A stretch of DNA of 64,000 nt from Taenia hydatigena (taxonomy: Eukaryota > Platyhelminthes > Cestoda > Cyclophyllidea > Taeniidae): positions 6,684,587 through 6,748,586 of the forward strand of contig JADWOT020000010.1 of assembly GCA_036345935.2 (NCBI GenBank). Reading direction: 5' to 3'. Shown piece after piece: positions 26,414 through 38,604 of this stretch; within the stretch, counting starts at the first letter, position 1, and the number at the start of each line of letters is the position of its first letter. A program made the position numbers and the translations under genes. The notes beneath the pieces were generated by a model. The model searched no databases. It saw nothing but the letters and a program-made list of their open reading frames with translations, and was not told the origin of the DNA.

Positions 26414-27269
26414 GTGGGGTTGAGGCCTTCCTATCGCCCTCAAGTGGACGACGCCAATGCCATTTCGTTTCCCGCGTTAAGAAACCGCTACAAAATCCCT
26501 TTGTTTGTAAGGCTGGTCCCGTTTGACTGTGTTGTCCACAGCTCTTTTATAGAGGAAAAGAATTCAAGGACACATCGGAAGTATCTCTTCTGCCTAAAAT
26601 GTCATCAATTTGACAAGGTTTACTCCTTTTAAAAAAGCATCGACAATGGAGAAAATTTTGATCACAAACTGACACCTCATCATTCTTACAGCCAATCGTC
26701 TTACTCAACGAAGACAAATTAGGAGTGGAAAAAGCTGATGATCATTCCAAACCTGTCATCAAATAAAAGTGTCAAAACTACGGGTTGACAAAATGTCAAT
26801 GCAATGATGTTGGCTGCGTTAACTCTTTTAAGGCACTTAAAACACATTTTCGTTTCCCCTTTTTATATAGTTTATAAGCAGGAGTTAGTTAGGCGACAAT
26901 GAGAGGCGGGACATGACCTCACATTTTAATTTCGGTCAAGCTGGAGGAGAACACTTCCACTTTTTTCCTCTTTCTATCCAACGAATTCCACACTAGAAAT
27001 TGTTTAGCACAACTACACAAATCTGATTTTTTTGTTTGCCTCTTAGGGAGGAGAATTAGTGTGTGCGCACGCACTTCTTACCCAGGGACCGGATCCACCA
27101 CCTTGAACGCTACATTGACCTACCTGGGTGCATAATGTTCTTGGGATGTGCAATCCTCCTCCTTCTCCTCCTCTTCTTCCTTTGTTTTTTATGTAGGGTG
27201 ATAGATCATGGAAAATATACACTCGAAAGAAGTGGCAACTTATGCAAAAGTCAGAAAAAAACTAGTTGA
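26414..27269 (+). CDS. Weak three-exon model, unidentified protein C-terminus
   Basis: Not recognised. Proposed exons: up to 26506 (open from about 26402, start or acceptor not fixed), 27060-27127 and 27197-27269. Joins are phase 0 and phase 2. The last intron is 69 nt with a very strong pyrimidine tract (27150-27188). Because it is a multiple of three, the unspliced frame is also open, and the tract then reads as a false Leu/Phe membrane segment. AATAAA at 27305-27310, 36 nt past the stop, supports this as a 3' end. The product is basic and hydrophilic. The 546-nt first intron is the least certain part. Confidence 0.3.
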
Positions 27270-28764
27270 GTCAAAATGGCTCTTACTTGGTCATTTTAAA
27301 CATTAATAAAATAAAAAATAAGTAGCCAGAATTTAAGCCGCAGCTACTGAATTGCATGAAATAAGTAGTATGCAAAAATATCTTGAATTTACGGTCTGGT
27401 GAGAGTTGTTGCAGTGATTATAAGACTATAATCAAAGTGCCTCAATATGCCAGTTTTTTTGGGCGCTTTTGAGGCTTTTGGGATCCGGAGTCTTCTCTAT
27501 GATAGAAAAAAGAAGGTCTGTGCGATTAAGAACCGGGACCCAAATTACGAACGATGAAGAGGTTGATAAGTTACATGTGCCTAAATTTAGGAAAAGTTTG
27601 GAAGGATGAAAGTATATTTCGTCTCCATCCGGTAATATTGCCGGGCTTGATGGAGTCTGCTTAGGCAATGTGGTTGGCCTAAACCTGATGCTAGTCGCCG
27701 AAAAGCTCATTCAAGCTAACAAGAGCTAGAAACTTAAAAGCTCTAATCGTGTCTTTAATTAAATGATCTACCATGACTTTTCGAAGCAAAAACGACTTTA
27801 GACAAAAGTAGTGTGCTGAGAATTGGCACTTGGAGCCTTTTCTGAAAATGGAAAACCTCACCAAAAGAATTGGTCATTAATGCGCCGAGGAAGCGAAAAA
27901 TCCCACCCACGACGGAATGGACACTCTAATAAATGGATGCACAACTTGCAATATTTAAAGGGTCTGTATATTTGCCCGTGCAGGTCTAAATAGACGTCGG
28001 CTTACAAGTTGGGGATGGCGAAAATTACCCACAAATAGGTTTATTTTCCCTCTCACCAGGCAGGCAGACGTTACGGTTGTCTATTAAATAAATGTCAAAG
28101 TTGTGGACGGAATTTCTCCCAAAACAGCGTTTCGAACTAAACATTCATTTAGGGGGGGTGGCACTACTTATAAGTAATGTCAGCTTTAAGTAGTATATGC
28201 GGCCAAATTGGCGCAAATAATCCTAAAATCTGCATAAGCAAATTTTTTATGACTCTGTGCAATACAAAATGAAACAAAATTACACAAATGCATGAAAGTC
28301 CTTCTTTTTTTCGTTTTCTATTGAGAAAAGCGCGAATTTTGTAACGTGATCTCATTATGTTTCACGGTGCCCATTCTACCCGTTAAGATGATGGTCACTC
28401 TTGAAGACAAACTGGACTCAAGAAGAAGGACTAGTGGTCTGCTATATCACGTTTGGTGTAGGCAGCATCTTTAGCATTTCTGGTGGCAATGTTTCCCTTT
28501 GTCGACACGTTTTCGATTAGATCAGGGGACCCAGTAACCGTCTTACAAGGGAAGTAGATACTAATTGTTCTCTTAGTTATTTTGGTTGTAAAAAAATAGT
28601 GAGAGAATGCCCTACGAAAGGAATAAGGCACTAGAGGAAGGGGCAAAGGCAGCACTGGCTAGGATAAAAGTAAGGCGCATGTCCAATCATGGCTTTAACC
28701 TTAGAAGGCACACCTAAACTAGGGTCTTAGCGACGGTGACACTAAACCGTGAAATAAGTGATTT
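27270..28764. other. Intergenic, no gene seen
   Basis: Contains the AATAAA at 27305-27310. A minus-strand frame ending at 28431 reads protein-like but has no start or partner. Otherwise nothing. Confidence 0.35.
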
Positions 28765-29080
28765 TTATGTTCAGTGACTCTTCATTGCAACTGGTGTTGC
28801 CATTCAGTCAGAATGTCAGAAAAAAGTGCAATTAACTGTCAAGTAGACCAACAATGCAAAACCTCTTGGTGTCTATCCACGCAAGACTTAAAGAACAGTG
28901 ACGCAGCGATGGGGTTAAAGGCCTCTTAACGTGATCACACGCCTCAAAGACGGTTCTATGTCCCTCATTAATGACAGTTAAATGGCTTCTGTTTGCGTTT
29001 GGCTGCAATCTGGTTAACCAAGGAGCAAATTATCAATAAAAGACACCAATAAAGGGATGGATGGACCGACGGACAGAATG
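28765..29080 (+). repeat. Diverged partial copy of the 3-kb repeat
   Basis: Aligns by eye, in direct orientation, with about 30622-30945 of the left arm. Shared landmarks in order are CATTGCA, GGTGTTG, ATTCAGTCAGAA, AACAATGCAAAACCTCTT, GTCTATCCACGCAA, the GACAGT block, and a terminal GACGGACAG where the arms have a long (ACAG)n run. Divergence is clearly higher than between the two arms, so this copy is older. Confidence 0.7.
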
Positions 29081-29119
29081 CAATTAGGTTTATTAGCAAG
29101 GCCCTTCTCTTTTAAGAAA

Positions 29120-30926
29120 CAAGTTTTAATTAAAGTGGATGTGGACTTGGACAGGGGTCATAACCACGGTGAGTGAAAACCAAATATCATATCATTAAAA
29201 CGCAATTCCCTCACTGCGCTGGACCACAAACTCACTGGCTTTATAGCAAACTAAGCTTGATCGGCGGCCACTTCACTCCTCATAGAACATTCACCATCTG
29301 ATCATTCTTAAGGCCGCCCACCTGGATCTCATTTAGCATCTGGGATGTAGAGAAAGATGCGGTTCCTCCACCCAACCCAACAGCCTCCTCGTAACTGTCA
29401 TCTCATCATTACAGAGGACATCTTCATGCCCCACACGGCCAGTGTTGCTTCATTCGTTGGAAGAATACATCAAAGGCCTCCGAATTACGGTAGCTGCTCA
29501 GTTCCGAATTTTAGTAAGTCCAGTCACCTTAGGCTGATGCCACCTTCGTCGTCATCCATCCCTGTCCTTCGATCCACAAATCGGAGCTCTTCCAACACTT
29601 GGTGAGATTTTGCTTGGCAACACCAAGTAGCAAATAGGCTCGATACTCCAACCAGAATCCTTTTCAACTTTCTAGTGAAGTCCGTTCTCTATCACGCTTT
29701 CCAATGGGCTCCTCTCCTCAAATTACGAAAACAAGTGGCATCTAAACTGACCCAATTAAAAATTGGAGATGGGAGGTGGTGTGATACTCTTTGCTTCCAT
29801 TCCATGCCACCTTCCTCTCATTAACTGACATCTTGAAAATGCTTATCAACATCGCTTAATCGCACTGCTGAGGACGTCTTTGGGTGCGGGGGTTCACACA
29901 AAACCCACAGACACCACGACACGTAGTCTTCCAACTCCACTAGTTAATCGTCAGGTGAAAGTCGTGGCTCTGCTGATCAGCGTGGTCCACACACAAGTCT
30001 CGCAGCATCCTCGCCAAGGCTAATAATAGATTTCGTGGATGAAGTGAACGGTGGCGGGGACTGTACTTTCCACAGGAGGTATTTTTAGATCAAGAAAGGA
30101 AATAAGAATTACGCTAAGTCAACATGAGGAACACTAAGAGGCAGTGGGAGTGGGTCCACTACTCAACCCCTTAACTAACTCAGTGATCTCGAGAGGAGGC
30201 AGAATGGGTAGGATTTATCTGTAATCCTGCTAACATCAGCAAGTTGGTTCCACAGCTGCCCTGATGTCGATGCAAACAGTCGAAACCTCCTGGACAATGG
30301 CATGATCCAAGCCTGTCTACAGGGCTCAAGTACAGTCACGATTCAGGTACTGACCTCTGATCCCCACTTAGTTGTGCACGGTGTAGGAGGCACTTCACGT
30401 CGACATTGTCCATTCTAGTAGTCTTGACTTCCTCCTCTATCCTGCTTTTCTTTTCCTTCTCGTCGAGAGTCGTGGTGGAGAAAAGGGTGGATGGAGGCGT
30501 TTGAATTCACCTCAACCCATCTGCATCGTCTTCAGGTGGTCTCAACAGCCTCAGTCGCTGTAGTTCAGCCATCGATGGTGTGTGTATTAGTAAATTGGGT
30601 AACTAGCGACTCTCATGTTCTACCACTCCTCATTGCATTTGGTGTTGTTATTCAGTCAGAAGGTGAGGAAGCAGTGTCATTAGTTGTGCAGAAGACAAAC
30701 AATGCAAAACCTCTTCATGTCTATCCACGCAACACTTCGAGGGCAGTGACACGACGATGAGATTATGGACCTCTCAACGACATCATACTCTCCAAGGACG
30801 TTTCCACGTCCCTCCGTAGTGACAGTGTAATCAATTCTGTTTGTGTTTGACTTCAACATGGCTAATGGAGGGGCAAATTAGGGAGAAGGGACATAAACAA
30901 AGAAACCCACACGTAGATGGATAAAC

Positions 30927-30999
<73 letters not shown>

Positions 31000-31915
31000 G
31001 AGGCAGACTGAAGTCAGATGGATAGCAAGTGCCCTCTCATCGAAGGCAACTTCTTTCGCTTTACGTAAGCACCAAAGTGAGTGTACAAACGCAGCAGACT
31101 GCTGTGCGGATCCGAAGTCCAATCCTCACCGCTCCAGTCTACTCCTTTTCTGGTTTGGGTACACACTGAATATTCTAAACTGAGTGGATTTACCTCTACC
31201 ACTAACACTTACATTTACAAAGTTATCTGCACTATTGGCTCAAAATGACCTTCATGACAACGAAATTCTTTGGAAGTTTTGTTCCTTGCTCCACCTCATC
31301 GTGAGTATATTATTTCCGACTCTGTTTGCAATGTCTATTCGCACTTGGATATGAAGGGACCGACAAGTCTGCACTCCGTCCCACTATCGCCAGTGGCAAT
31401 TGTAGACGACCGACCAGCACGTTTTACTTACAACACTGAATATTTAAAAGGCTCGAGGTTCCAATCGACATACCGTTTTCACCGTCAAGTATTCCGTATA
31501 ATATAATACACCATTTAACAAGATCAGAAATAAGTAGGCGAATAAGTAGTATGTGACAGTTTATAAATTGTGGACAAAGTAATATGACGCAGTGTCAACA
31601 GCCCAAATAACTTATTCTGTCAATGTGACACCAGTCGTTGCCATCGTTTGCTCCCCACTTACTGGTGCAACTCACTTCTTCCCATTTGCCAAGTCTGTGT
31701 CTAGGCAAGAGAGTTGGCGATGTCACACAGTGTCAAGCAACCCCAATTACAAATGTCTTATGGAAATTGAAATAGCTTACCACTGTGGGTTTTGTTGCCT
31801 ACCTTTTAAGTGAACGAGTGCAGTCAGTGTGACAAGACATTAAAATGTCACGTCCCATGGGAGTGAGATCTCAACGGTATAAATCTCACTTAAAGTAAGC
31901 CCACAAGTCCTTTAA
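29120..31915 (+). repeat. Left arm of large inverted repeat (~2.8 kb)
   Basis: The reverse complement of 34625-37590, with small indels. Long stretches are almost identical, for example around 29354-29540 against 37309-37120, and 31590-31815 against 34979-34755. The outer boundary lies near 29120, the inner near 31915; both fade rather than stop sharply. Conserved open frames inside the arms have no recognisable domain and look like by-products of sequence identity. No terminal motif or target-site duplication could be identified by eye. Confidence 0.85.
30926..30998 (+). repeat. (ACAG)n microsatellite, ~18 units
   Basis: Uninterrupted tetranucleotide run inside the left arm. The matching place in the older partial copy has only GACGGACAG, so the expansion came after that copy split off. 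Confidence 0.97.
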
Positions 31916-34624
31916 GTGTCCTTTGGCCTCGTTACGAACTATATTCTGATTTCCCACGGGATATTTTAGGTTAATCTCAAATCACCATATCCACATCTTT
32001 CTCCGGCGTAGTCCTTTCCCCTAAACCAACCTCAAAAGCCTCCAACCGGGTATGTCAAATTGAATGGCCTTTTAATCGCCTTTTGGGGCAACAAATGCAA
32101 AACTGATACGCACACATTTAACAGAATATGAGGTGCGCTTCGTGTGATTGACGCAGTTCCGCTTTCATTGAATCGCACCACCATATCAGCCAGTTGGTTG
32201 ATAAAGGAAGCCTTTATATCGTCTCCATTCGCCAAGAGTTAGTTATTAACAGGGTAAATGGGTCATAGGTCTTCTATTCACTCCTGACCGAAGGAGAGTG
32301 CAATCTCTTAAGCAACAGTAGAGCCAGGATTGGTGTGCCTCTCTACACACCCTTTTCTGAAGCGCTTAATGTCATGATGCAGTCCCTCCTGATTGCTCCC
32401 TGTAAATCGAGAGCCACACAGGCAGAGACAGAGAGTGAGTGTGGTAGAAGTAGTTACAAGGCCGAGACCAATAACATAGCGAATATTGCGGGTGGACAAG
32501 ACTGGAGCCTACTTGTGTCTCTCATCCTCCCTCCCTTTATCCGTAGGCATGCGCGCTCACTCCATCCCATTACCCTGGTCTTGGGTCACCGTGTTTAACA
32601 ATGCACCAGGGGACCTAGGCTCATCCCGGCACACAAAAAGAGGAAAGAATAGACTCGGATCCATGAGGGTGAATAGCACTGCTTCTACTTTTATCAGTGG
32701 TTATGAAATCCGTGAATTTCCACCAGCTACCATCATGCTGCATGGCATCGGAGGAGTTGGCACGCCTGAGGCTAAAATCCTGCTCCTGCCTAGTTGTTTC
32801 CTTTGGTTAACAATCTGTTGACATCCACATAAAGGAGCGTCAAAGTTGGCCTCCCGCATAGCCCGAACCGATAAAATTTCTTCCATGATTCCTTCCAAGG
32901 CCTAAGTGGAATGTGCTACATCGAGAATTGGATTTGTATGATGGAGAGCACCACCACCTTTAAATGCAAACGTCTCCTCCTAAATTTTACTTCCATCTTA
33001 CGTGTGAAGACCAACTTATGACTTATTAGTCATGCCTTAGTGATCCTTGACAGGTCGCCGCACTCAGAAATGGGTTGATTGCTTTGGCGAGAAACCGGGA
33101 AGCAACAATTCATCGGGAGTCGACGCAAGTAGGATCTAAAATCGCCTCAACTGGCCTCAAAAGTCTTCAACTTTTCAATTTTCTTCCCTGCCTCCTATCA
33201 CAGTCAAAATAACGACTAGTGACTTGATAATAACAATTTTTGAGGAGAAAACAACCAACCGGTAAATGCTGCATTTCATGGGTCATGAAGGAATGTGGAA
33301 AATGAAAAGCTGTTATGAATTTTCGTAATCTTTTACACACTGATACTCCTAATCGTATTCCATAGCGGTGTGAAATGCTGTGCTGTCTTTCAAAAAGAGG
33401 CATTTCTCACCCTCTTCAAGTGTTCCACAACTTCTGACTCTTTTCCCAAAGTTCTCGCTTTCGATGTCCACTTGGGGTGGTGGTAAAGGTCCTCTCTGCG
33501 ATCAAATACACACGCAAAAGCAAGTTTTGTCCTCACCTGCTTCACGAACTACAACTTCATCGTGAGCCGCTCAGTAGTCGATTTGTCAGTCGGACAGACA
33601 GACGGACAGTGGTTGTAGGGGATGAAGAACGGCAAATAGGCTGCGTTCGGTAGCCTCGTCTGTCGTCGTCGCATTCAGGCTGTCCCAATGCCTACACCCT
33701 CACACTAAAGGGAAGAAGTATTTTTGCCACCTTTATCCTCGTATTTACATTTCCAAGTCTTCAGTCAGTGTACAATTGCCTTGTGAAGGAACTCCAACAG
33801 TTAATGCTGTTCGGCTGTTGAATTACTACCTGCCATTGAGCAGGCAATTGGACGTGTCGTCAAATCACAAAATCGAGATTCCTTCTTGACAACTTTAGCT
33901 GCCAATTCAAACCATACAGTGAACTCTTAAGGGCTTCTAAGCTCCCTTCCTCTTTTTTGGCTCGTTTTGTACTCTCCATTGAAGTGGCGTCTCGGGCTCA
34001 TGCCCATACGGCTTGCAGTCGCCTCCAGATCTCATTCCAGCCTCCGAACACGACTTTATGGATGAGATTTTCATTTGACTTCATTGGCTTGCTTCCTTTG
34101 GCAGCATTCAAGCATCCAACCACGCGGGATTTGACCGTCAATGAGGACATAGCGGTGAGGGCAGCGGAATAGGCCCCGTTTCTAATTGTACACAACATTT
34201 TTGGCACCCTCAATCCCTCTTTTGGCGACATTATCAATTAATGAAAAGTTGGACAAGGGGTTAATGGCCCAGCACAATAATTAGCTTGCATTATTTTAAA
34301 AGCTGCATAAAAAGGTGCCTTCGTTTATGCCCCACTATGGCCTCTCACGCCTTCCCTCGGGTCTTTAATAATCTCAGGCAGTGCGGAAGGAAATACTACT
34401 TGCTTACGCAATTCATCTGAAGGCCAACGGAAGTGCAACTTGCGGACATTAAAAGTGACCCTCAGGTTGAGCTCAGACAACCAAAAAGTGCTGTCAAATT
34501 ATTTCCTGCAAAGCCGTTCTTTAAAGTGTCCGCACTTCAACGGCTCAGTCAAGAGAAAGGACTCTGCAAGGTGCGGTTGTGGTGGAAGATCAGAACGTAA
34601 TTAGTAGCGACTTCGTGGGCAATT
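31916..34624. other. Spacer between the inverted arms
   Basis: About 2.7 kb of single-copy sequence. No transposase, integrase or polymerase motif was seen. The only frame worth noting is 33998-34237 on the minus strand. Confidence 0.5.
33998..34237 (-). CDS. Possible single-exon small ORF (79 aa)
   Basis: Not recognised. The frame runs from ATG to TGA with even codon use, is basic, and ends in a Trp-rich tail (WNEIWRRLQAVWA). The opposite strand is also open over the same bases (33957-34172), which weakens the case. No AATAAA follows nearby. It lies in the spacer of the large inverted repeat. Confidence 0.2.
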   Translation of the reverse strand: MIMSPKEGLRVPKMLCTIRNGAYSAALTAMSSLTVKSRVVGCLNAAKGSKPMKSNENLIHKVVFGGWNEIWRRLQAVWA

Positions 34625-35564
34625 TAAGACGTACTTGTGGGATTAATTTAAGTGAGTTTTGTACTGGTGCTTTGTGCCCCTCTCCACGTGATGCACTGTT
34701 GTGATCTCACTCCCATGAGGCGTGACATTCTAATGTTTTGTCACACTGACTGCACTCGTTCACTTAAAAGGGAGGCAACAAAATCCACAGTGGTAAGCTA
34801 TTTCAATTTCCATACGACATTTGTAATTGGGGTTGCTTGACACTGTGTGACACCGCCAACTCTCTTGTCTGGACACCGACTTGGCAAATGGGAAGAAGTG
34901 AGTGGCCTCAGTAAGTGGGGAGCAAACGATGGCAACGACTGGTGTCACATTGACAGAATAAGTTATTTGAGCTGTTGACACTGCGTCATATTACTTTGTC
35001 CACAATTTATAAACCGTCACATACTACTTATTCACCTACTTATTTCTGATCTTGTTGAATGGTGTATTATATTATTCGGAATGCTTGATGGTGAAAACGG
35101 GGTGTCGATGGGAACCTCGAGCCTTTTAAATATTCGGTGTTGTAAGTAAAACGTACTGGTCGGTCGTCTACAATTGCCACTGGCGATAGTGGGATGGAGT
35201 GCAGACTTGTCGGTCCCTTCATATCCAAGTGCGAATAGGCATCGTAAACAGAGTCGGAAATAATATGCTCACGATGAGGTGGAGCAAGGAACAAAACTTC
35301 CAAAGAATTTCGTTGTCATGAAGGCCATTTTGAGCCAATAGTGCAGATAACTTTGTAATTGTAAGTGTTAGTGGTAGAGGTGGATCCACTCAGTTTAGAA
35401 TATTCAGTGTGTACACAAACCAGAAAAGGAGTAGACTGGAGCAGTGAGGATTGGACTTCAGATCTGCACAGCAGTCTGTTGCGTCTGTACACTCACTATG
35501 GTGCTTACGTAAGGCGAAAGAAGTCGCCTTCGATGAGAGGGCACTTGCTATCCATCTGACTTCA

Positions 35565-35644
<80 letters not shown>

Positions 35645-37590
35645 GCCTGTGTGTTTATCCATCACCGTGTGGGTTTCTTTGTTTATGTCCCATCTCCCTA
35701 ATTTGCCCTTCCATTAGCCATGTTGAAGCCAGACACAAACAGAATTGATTAGACTGTCACTACGGAGGGACGTAGAACCGTCTTTGGAGAGTATAATGTC
35801 GTTGCGAGACCCATAATCTCATCGTTGTGTCACTGCCCTCGAAGTCTTGTGTGGATAGACACGGAGAGGTTTTGCATTGTTGGTCTCCTGCACAACTAAT
35901 GGCACTGCTTCCTCACCTTCTGACTGAACGACAACACCAACTGCAATGAAGAGTGGTAGAACATGAGAATCGCTAGTTACACCAAATTGCTGATACACAC
36001 ACCGTCGATAGCTAAACTATAGCGACTGAGGCTGCTGAGACCACTTGAAGACGATGCAGATGGGCTGAAGTGAATTCAAACACCCCTATCTACCCTCTTT
36101 ATACCACAGCTCTCGACGAGAGAGAAGAAGGGAGGCAGGAGAGAGAGGGAAGTGAAGACTGTTAGAATGGACAATGTCGACGTGAAGTGCCTCCTACACC
36201 GTGCACAACTAACTGGGAATCGGAGGTCAGTGCCTGCATCGTGACTGTACTTGAGTCCTCTGGACAGGCTTGGGTCATGCCATTGTTTAGGAGGCCTCAA
36301 CTGATTGCATCGACATCGGGGCAGCTGTCGGACCCACTTGCTGATGTTAGCAGGGTTACTGATAAATCTCACCCAATCTGCCTCCTCTCGAGATCACTGC
36401 CTTCGTTGGGGTGTTGAGTAGTGGACCCACTCCCACTCCCACTCTACTCCCACTGCCTCTTAGTGTTCCTCATGTTGACTTAGCGTAACTCTTATTCCCT
36501 TTCTTGATCTAAATATATATCCTGTGGAAAGTACAGTCCCCACCACCGTTCACTTCATCCACGAAATCTATCATGAGCCTTGGCGAGGACGCTGATAACA
36601 CCCTAAACAAATAACCGACTGAGTCGACATGATTTAATGCGACAAGGTATGTTGCGAATGAGTGTTGAGTTGGTCGTCTGTTGGCAACTCTGCGAGACTT
36701 GTGTGTGGACCACGCTGATCAGCATAACCACGACCTCCTTGTGACGATTAACTTGTGGAGTTGGAAGACTACGTGTCGTGGTGTCTGTGGGTTTTGTGTG
36801 AACCACGGCACCCAAAGACGTCTTCAGCGGTACGATTAAGCGACATTGATAAGTTTTATCAGGATGTTAGTTAATGAGAGGAAGGTGGCACGGAATGGAA
36901 GCAAAGAGTACCACACCACCTCCCATCTCCAATTTTTAATTGTGCTAGTTTAGATGTCACTCGTGTCCGTAATTTGAGGAGAGGAGCCCATTGGAAAGCG
37001 TGATGGAGGACGGAATTCACCAGAATGTTGAAAAGGGTTCTGGTTGGAGTATCGAGCCTACTTGCTACTTGGTGTTGCCAAGCGGGACCTCACCAAGGAC
37101 AGGGAGGGACGAAGACGAAGGTGACATTAGCCTAAGGTGACTGGACTTACTAAAATTCGGAACTGGGCAGCTACCGTAATTCGGAGGCCTTTGATGTATT
37201 CTTCCAACGAATGAAGCAACACTGGCCGTGTGGGGCATGAAGATGTCCTCTGTAATGATGAGATGACAGTTACGAGGAGGCTGTTGGGTTGGGTGGAGGA
37301 ACCGCATCTTTCTCTACATCCCAGAAGCTAAATGCGATCGAGTTGGGCGGCCTTAAGGATGCCGGAATCAGAATGGGAATCCTCTGAATCCAATTAAATC
37401 TTTGATCAGATGGTGGATGTTCTATGAGGAGTGGAGTGGCGGCTGATCAAGCCAAATTTGTCATAAAGCCAGTGAGTTTGTGGTCCAGAGCAGTGAGGGA
37501 ATTGCGTTGTAATGATTTGATAGTTGGTTTTCACTCGCCGTGGTTATGCCTCCTGTCTAAGTCTACCTCTACATTGTTAACAACTTTTTC
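34625..37590 (-). repeat. Right arm of large inverted repeat (~3.0 kb)
   Basis: Inverted partner of 29120-31915. Compared with the left arm it keeps an extra ~40 nt near 34650-34700. It contains the complementary (CTGT)n run at 35565-35650. Confidence 0.85.
35565..35650 (+). repeat. (CTGT)n microsatellite, ~20 units
   Basis: Reverse complement of the (ACAG)n run in the other arm, slightly longer. Confidence 0.97.
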
Positions 37591-38604
37591 CCCAAACGGA
37601 CTTGACATTTGTTTCTAGCTCTTTATGATCAGTGATTTCCGTTTACAACATGGCAAGCTGGCATCCTGTTTCCAAAACTTCTGTCAACATCTTTTATTTT
37701 ATTTTTCCACGGAAATCAGCTCTAAGCATAAATGAAATCAATGAGGGTTTTTTTAGCATTTCTACACATTTTAAACTAGTAACTCTAGTAAAGTAAGGTT
37801 TAAAAGCTAATTTTTTGTGCATGCACTGTAATTTTTAAAAATTGGTTTTTTGCTTTTTTCCGCTGAACCCCCAATTTCAGTCGTTAACAATGATGGTGGT
37901 AAGCGGAAAGGCAGTTAACCAACGGCATTTGGACTGAGGAGACTTACCAAGAGGCAATTTTTGGATTTGTTATGCTACCAACCTGACGCATGCAATAAGT
38001 AATTGCTGCTTAGTTCAATTAAACATTCCGATTGGCTATTAGATTAGCTATGTTAACGCTACTCATATTTTTGATAGTAGCAAATAACTTTTGTTTTAAA
38101 TTTTCGCAAATGATGCATTTGGAGAAAACACACAGATGCTAGACAATTAAGAGAAAAAAGTGCGTCGTATGAATGCAACGATAGATGATATTTGCCACGA
38201 AAACAACTCTTAAGGCCAGGCTGAAAGAGCTTCACATCTCCACGTGGTAGACACCGAGTTAGCCACCTTCTTTGTGGTCGCGTAATGATTATCTGTAATG
38301 ATAGCTGTTGACGCTTCTAAAAAGGAAGAAAGTCCATAAACGTTTAGCAAAATTGCAAAAAGAGGGATTAACCAAGCCTCAGAAAGTTTTTTTATTACTT
38401 ATAGCAAAAGTTGCTTATTCAAAGGAAGTTTTTTTCAGTAAATTCCCTTAGGAACTAACTTATGTACTTCAGGGACAAAATCAAATCTACACATTTTATT
38501 TTTTAATGAAAGTCGCCTCATAACTATCATTATTTTTAAAGTTAGCTGATACATATTTTAAAGCTTTTTACTCAGGTGCATCCCCAAAGCCCCAGACTAA
38601 ACTA
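37591..38604. other. Intergenic, no gene seen
   Basis: A/T-rich. AATAAA on the minus strand (38495-38500) fits the gene ending at 38605. Confidence 0.4.

Noticed and set aside
30862..35717. Frames containing repeated Cys-Leu-Ser-Val or Asp-Arg-Gln-Thr
   Set aside because: They are translations of (CTGT)n and (ACAG)n microsatellites inside the inverted arms.
29357..37307. Matching frames in both inverted arms taken as a duplicated gene
   Set aside because: The match reflects DNA identity of the arms. The frames carry no domain, and the reading is not favoured over other frames.
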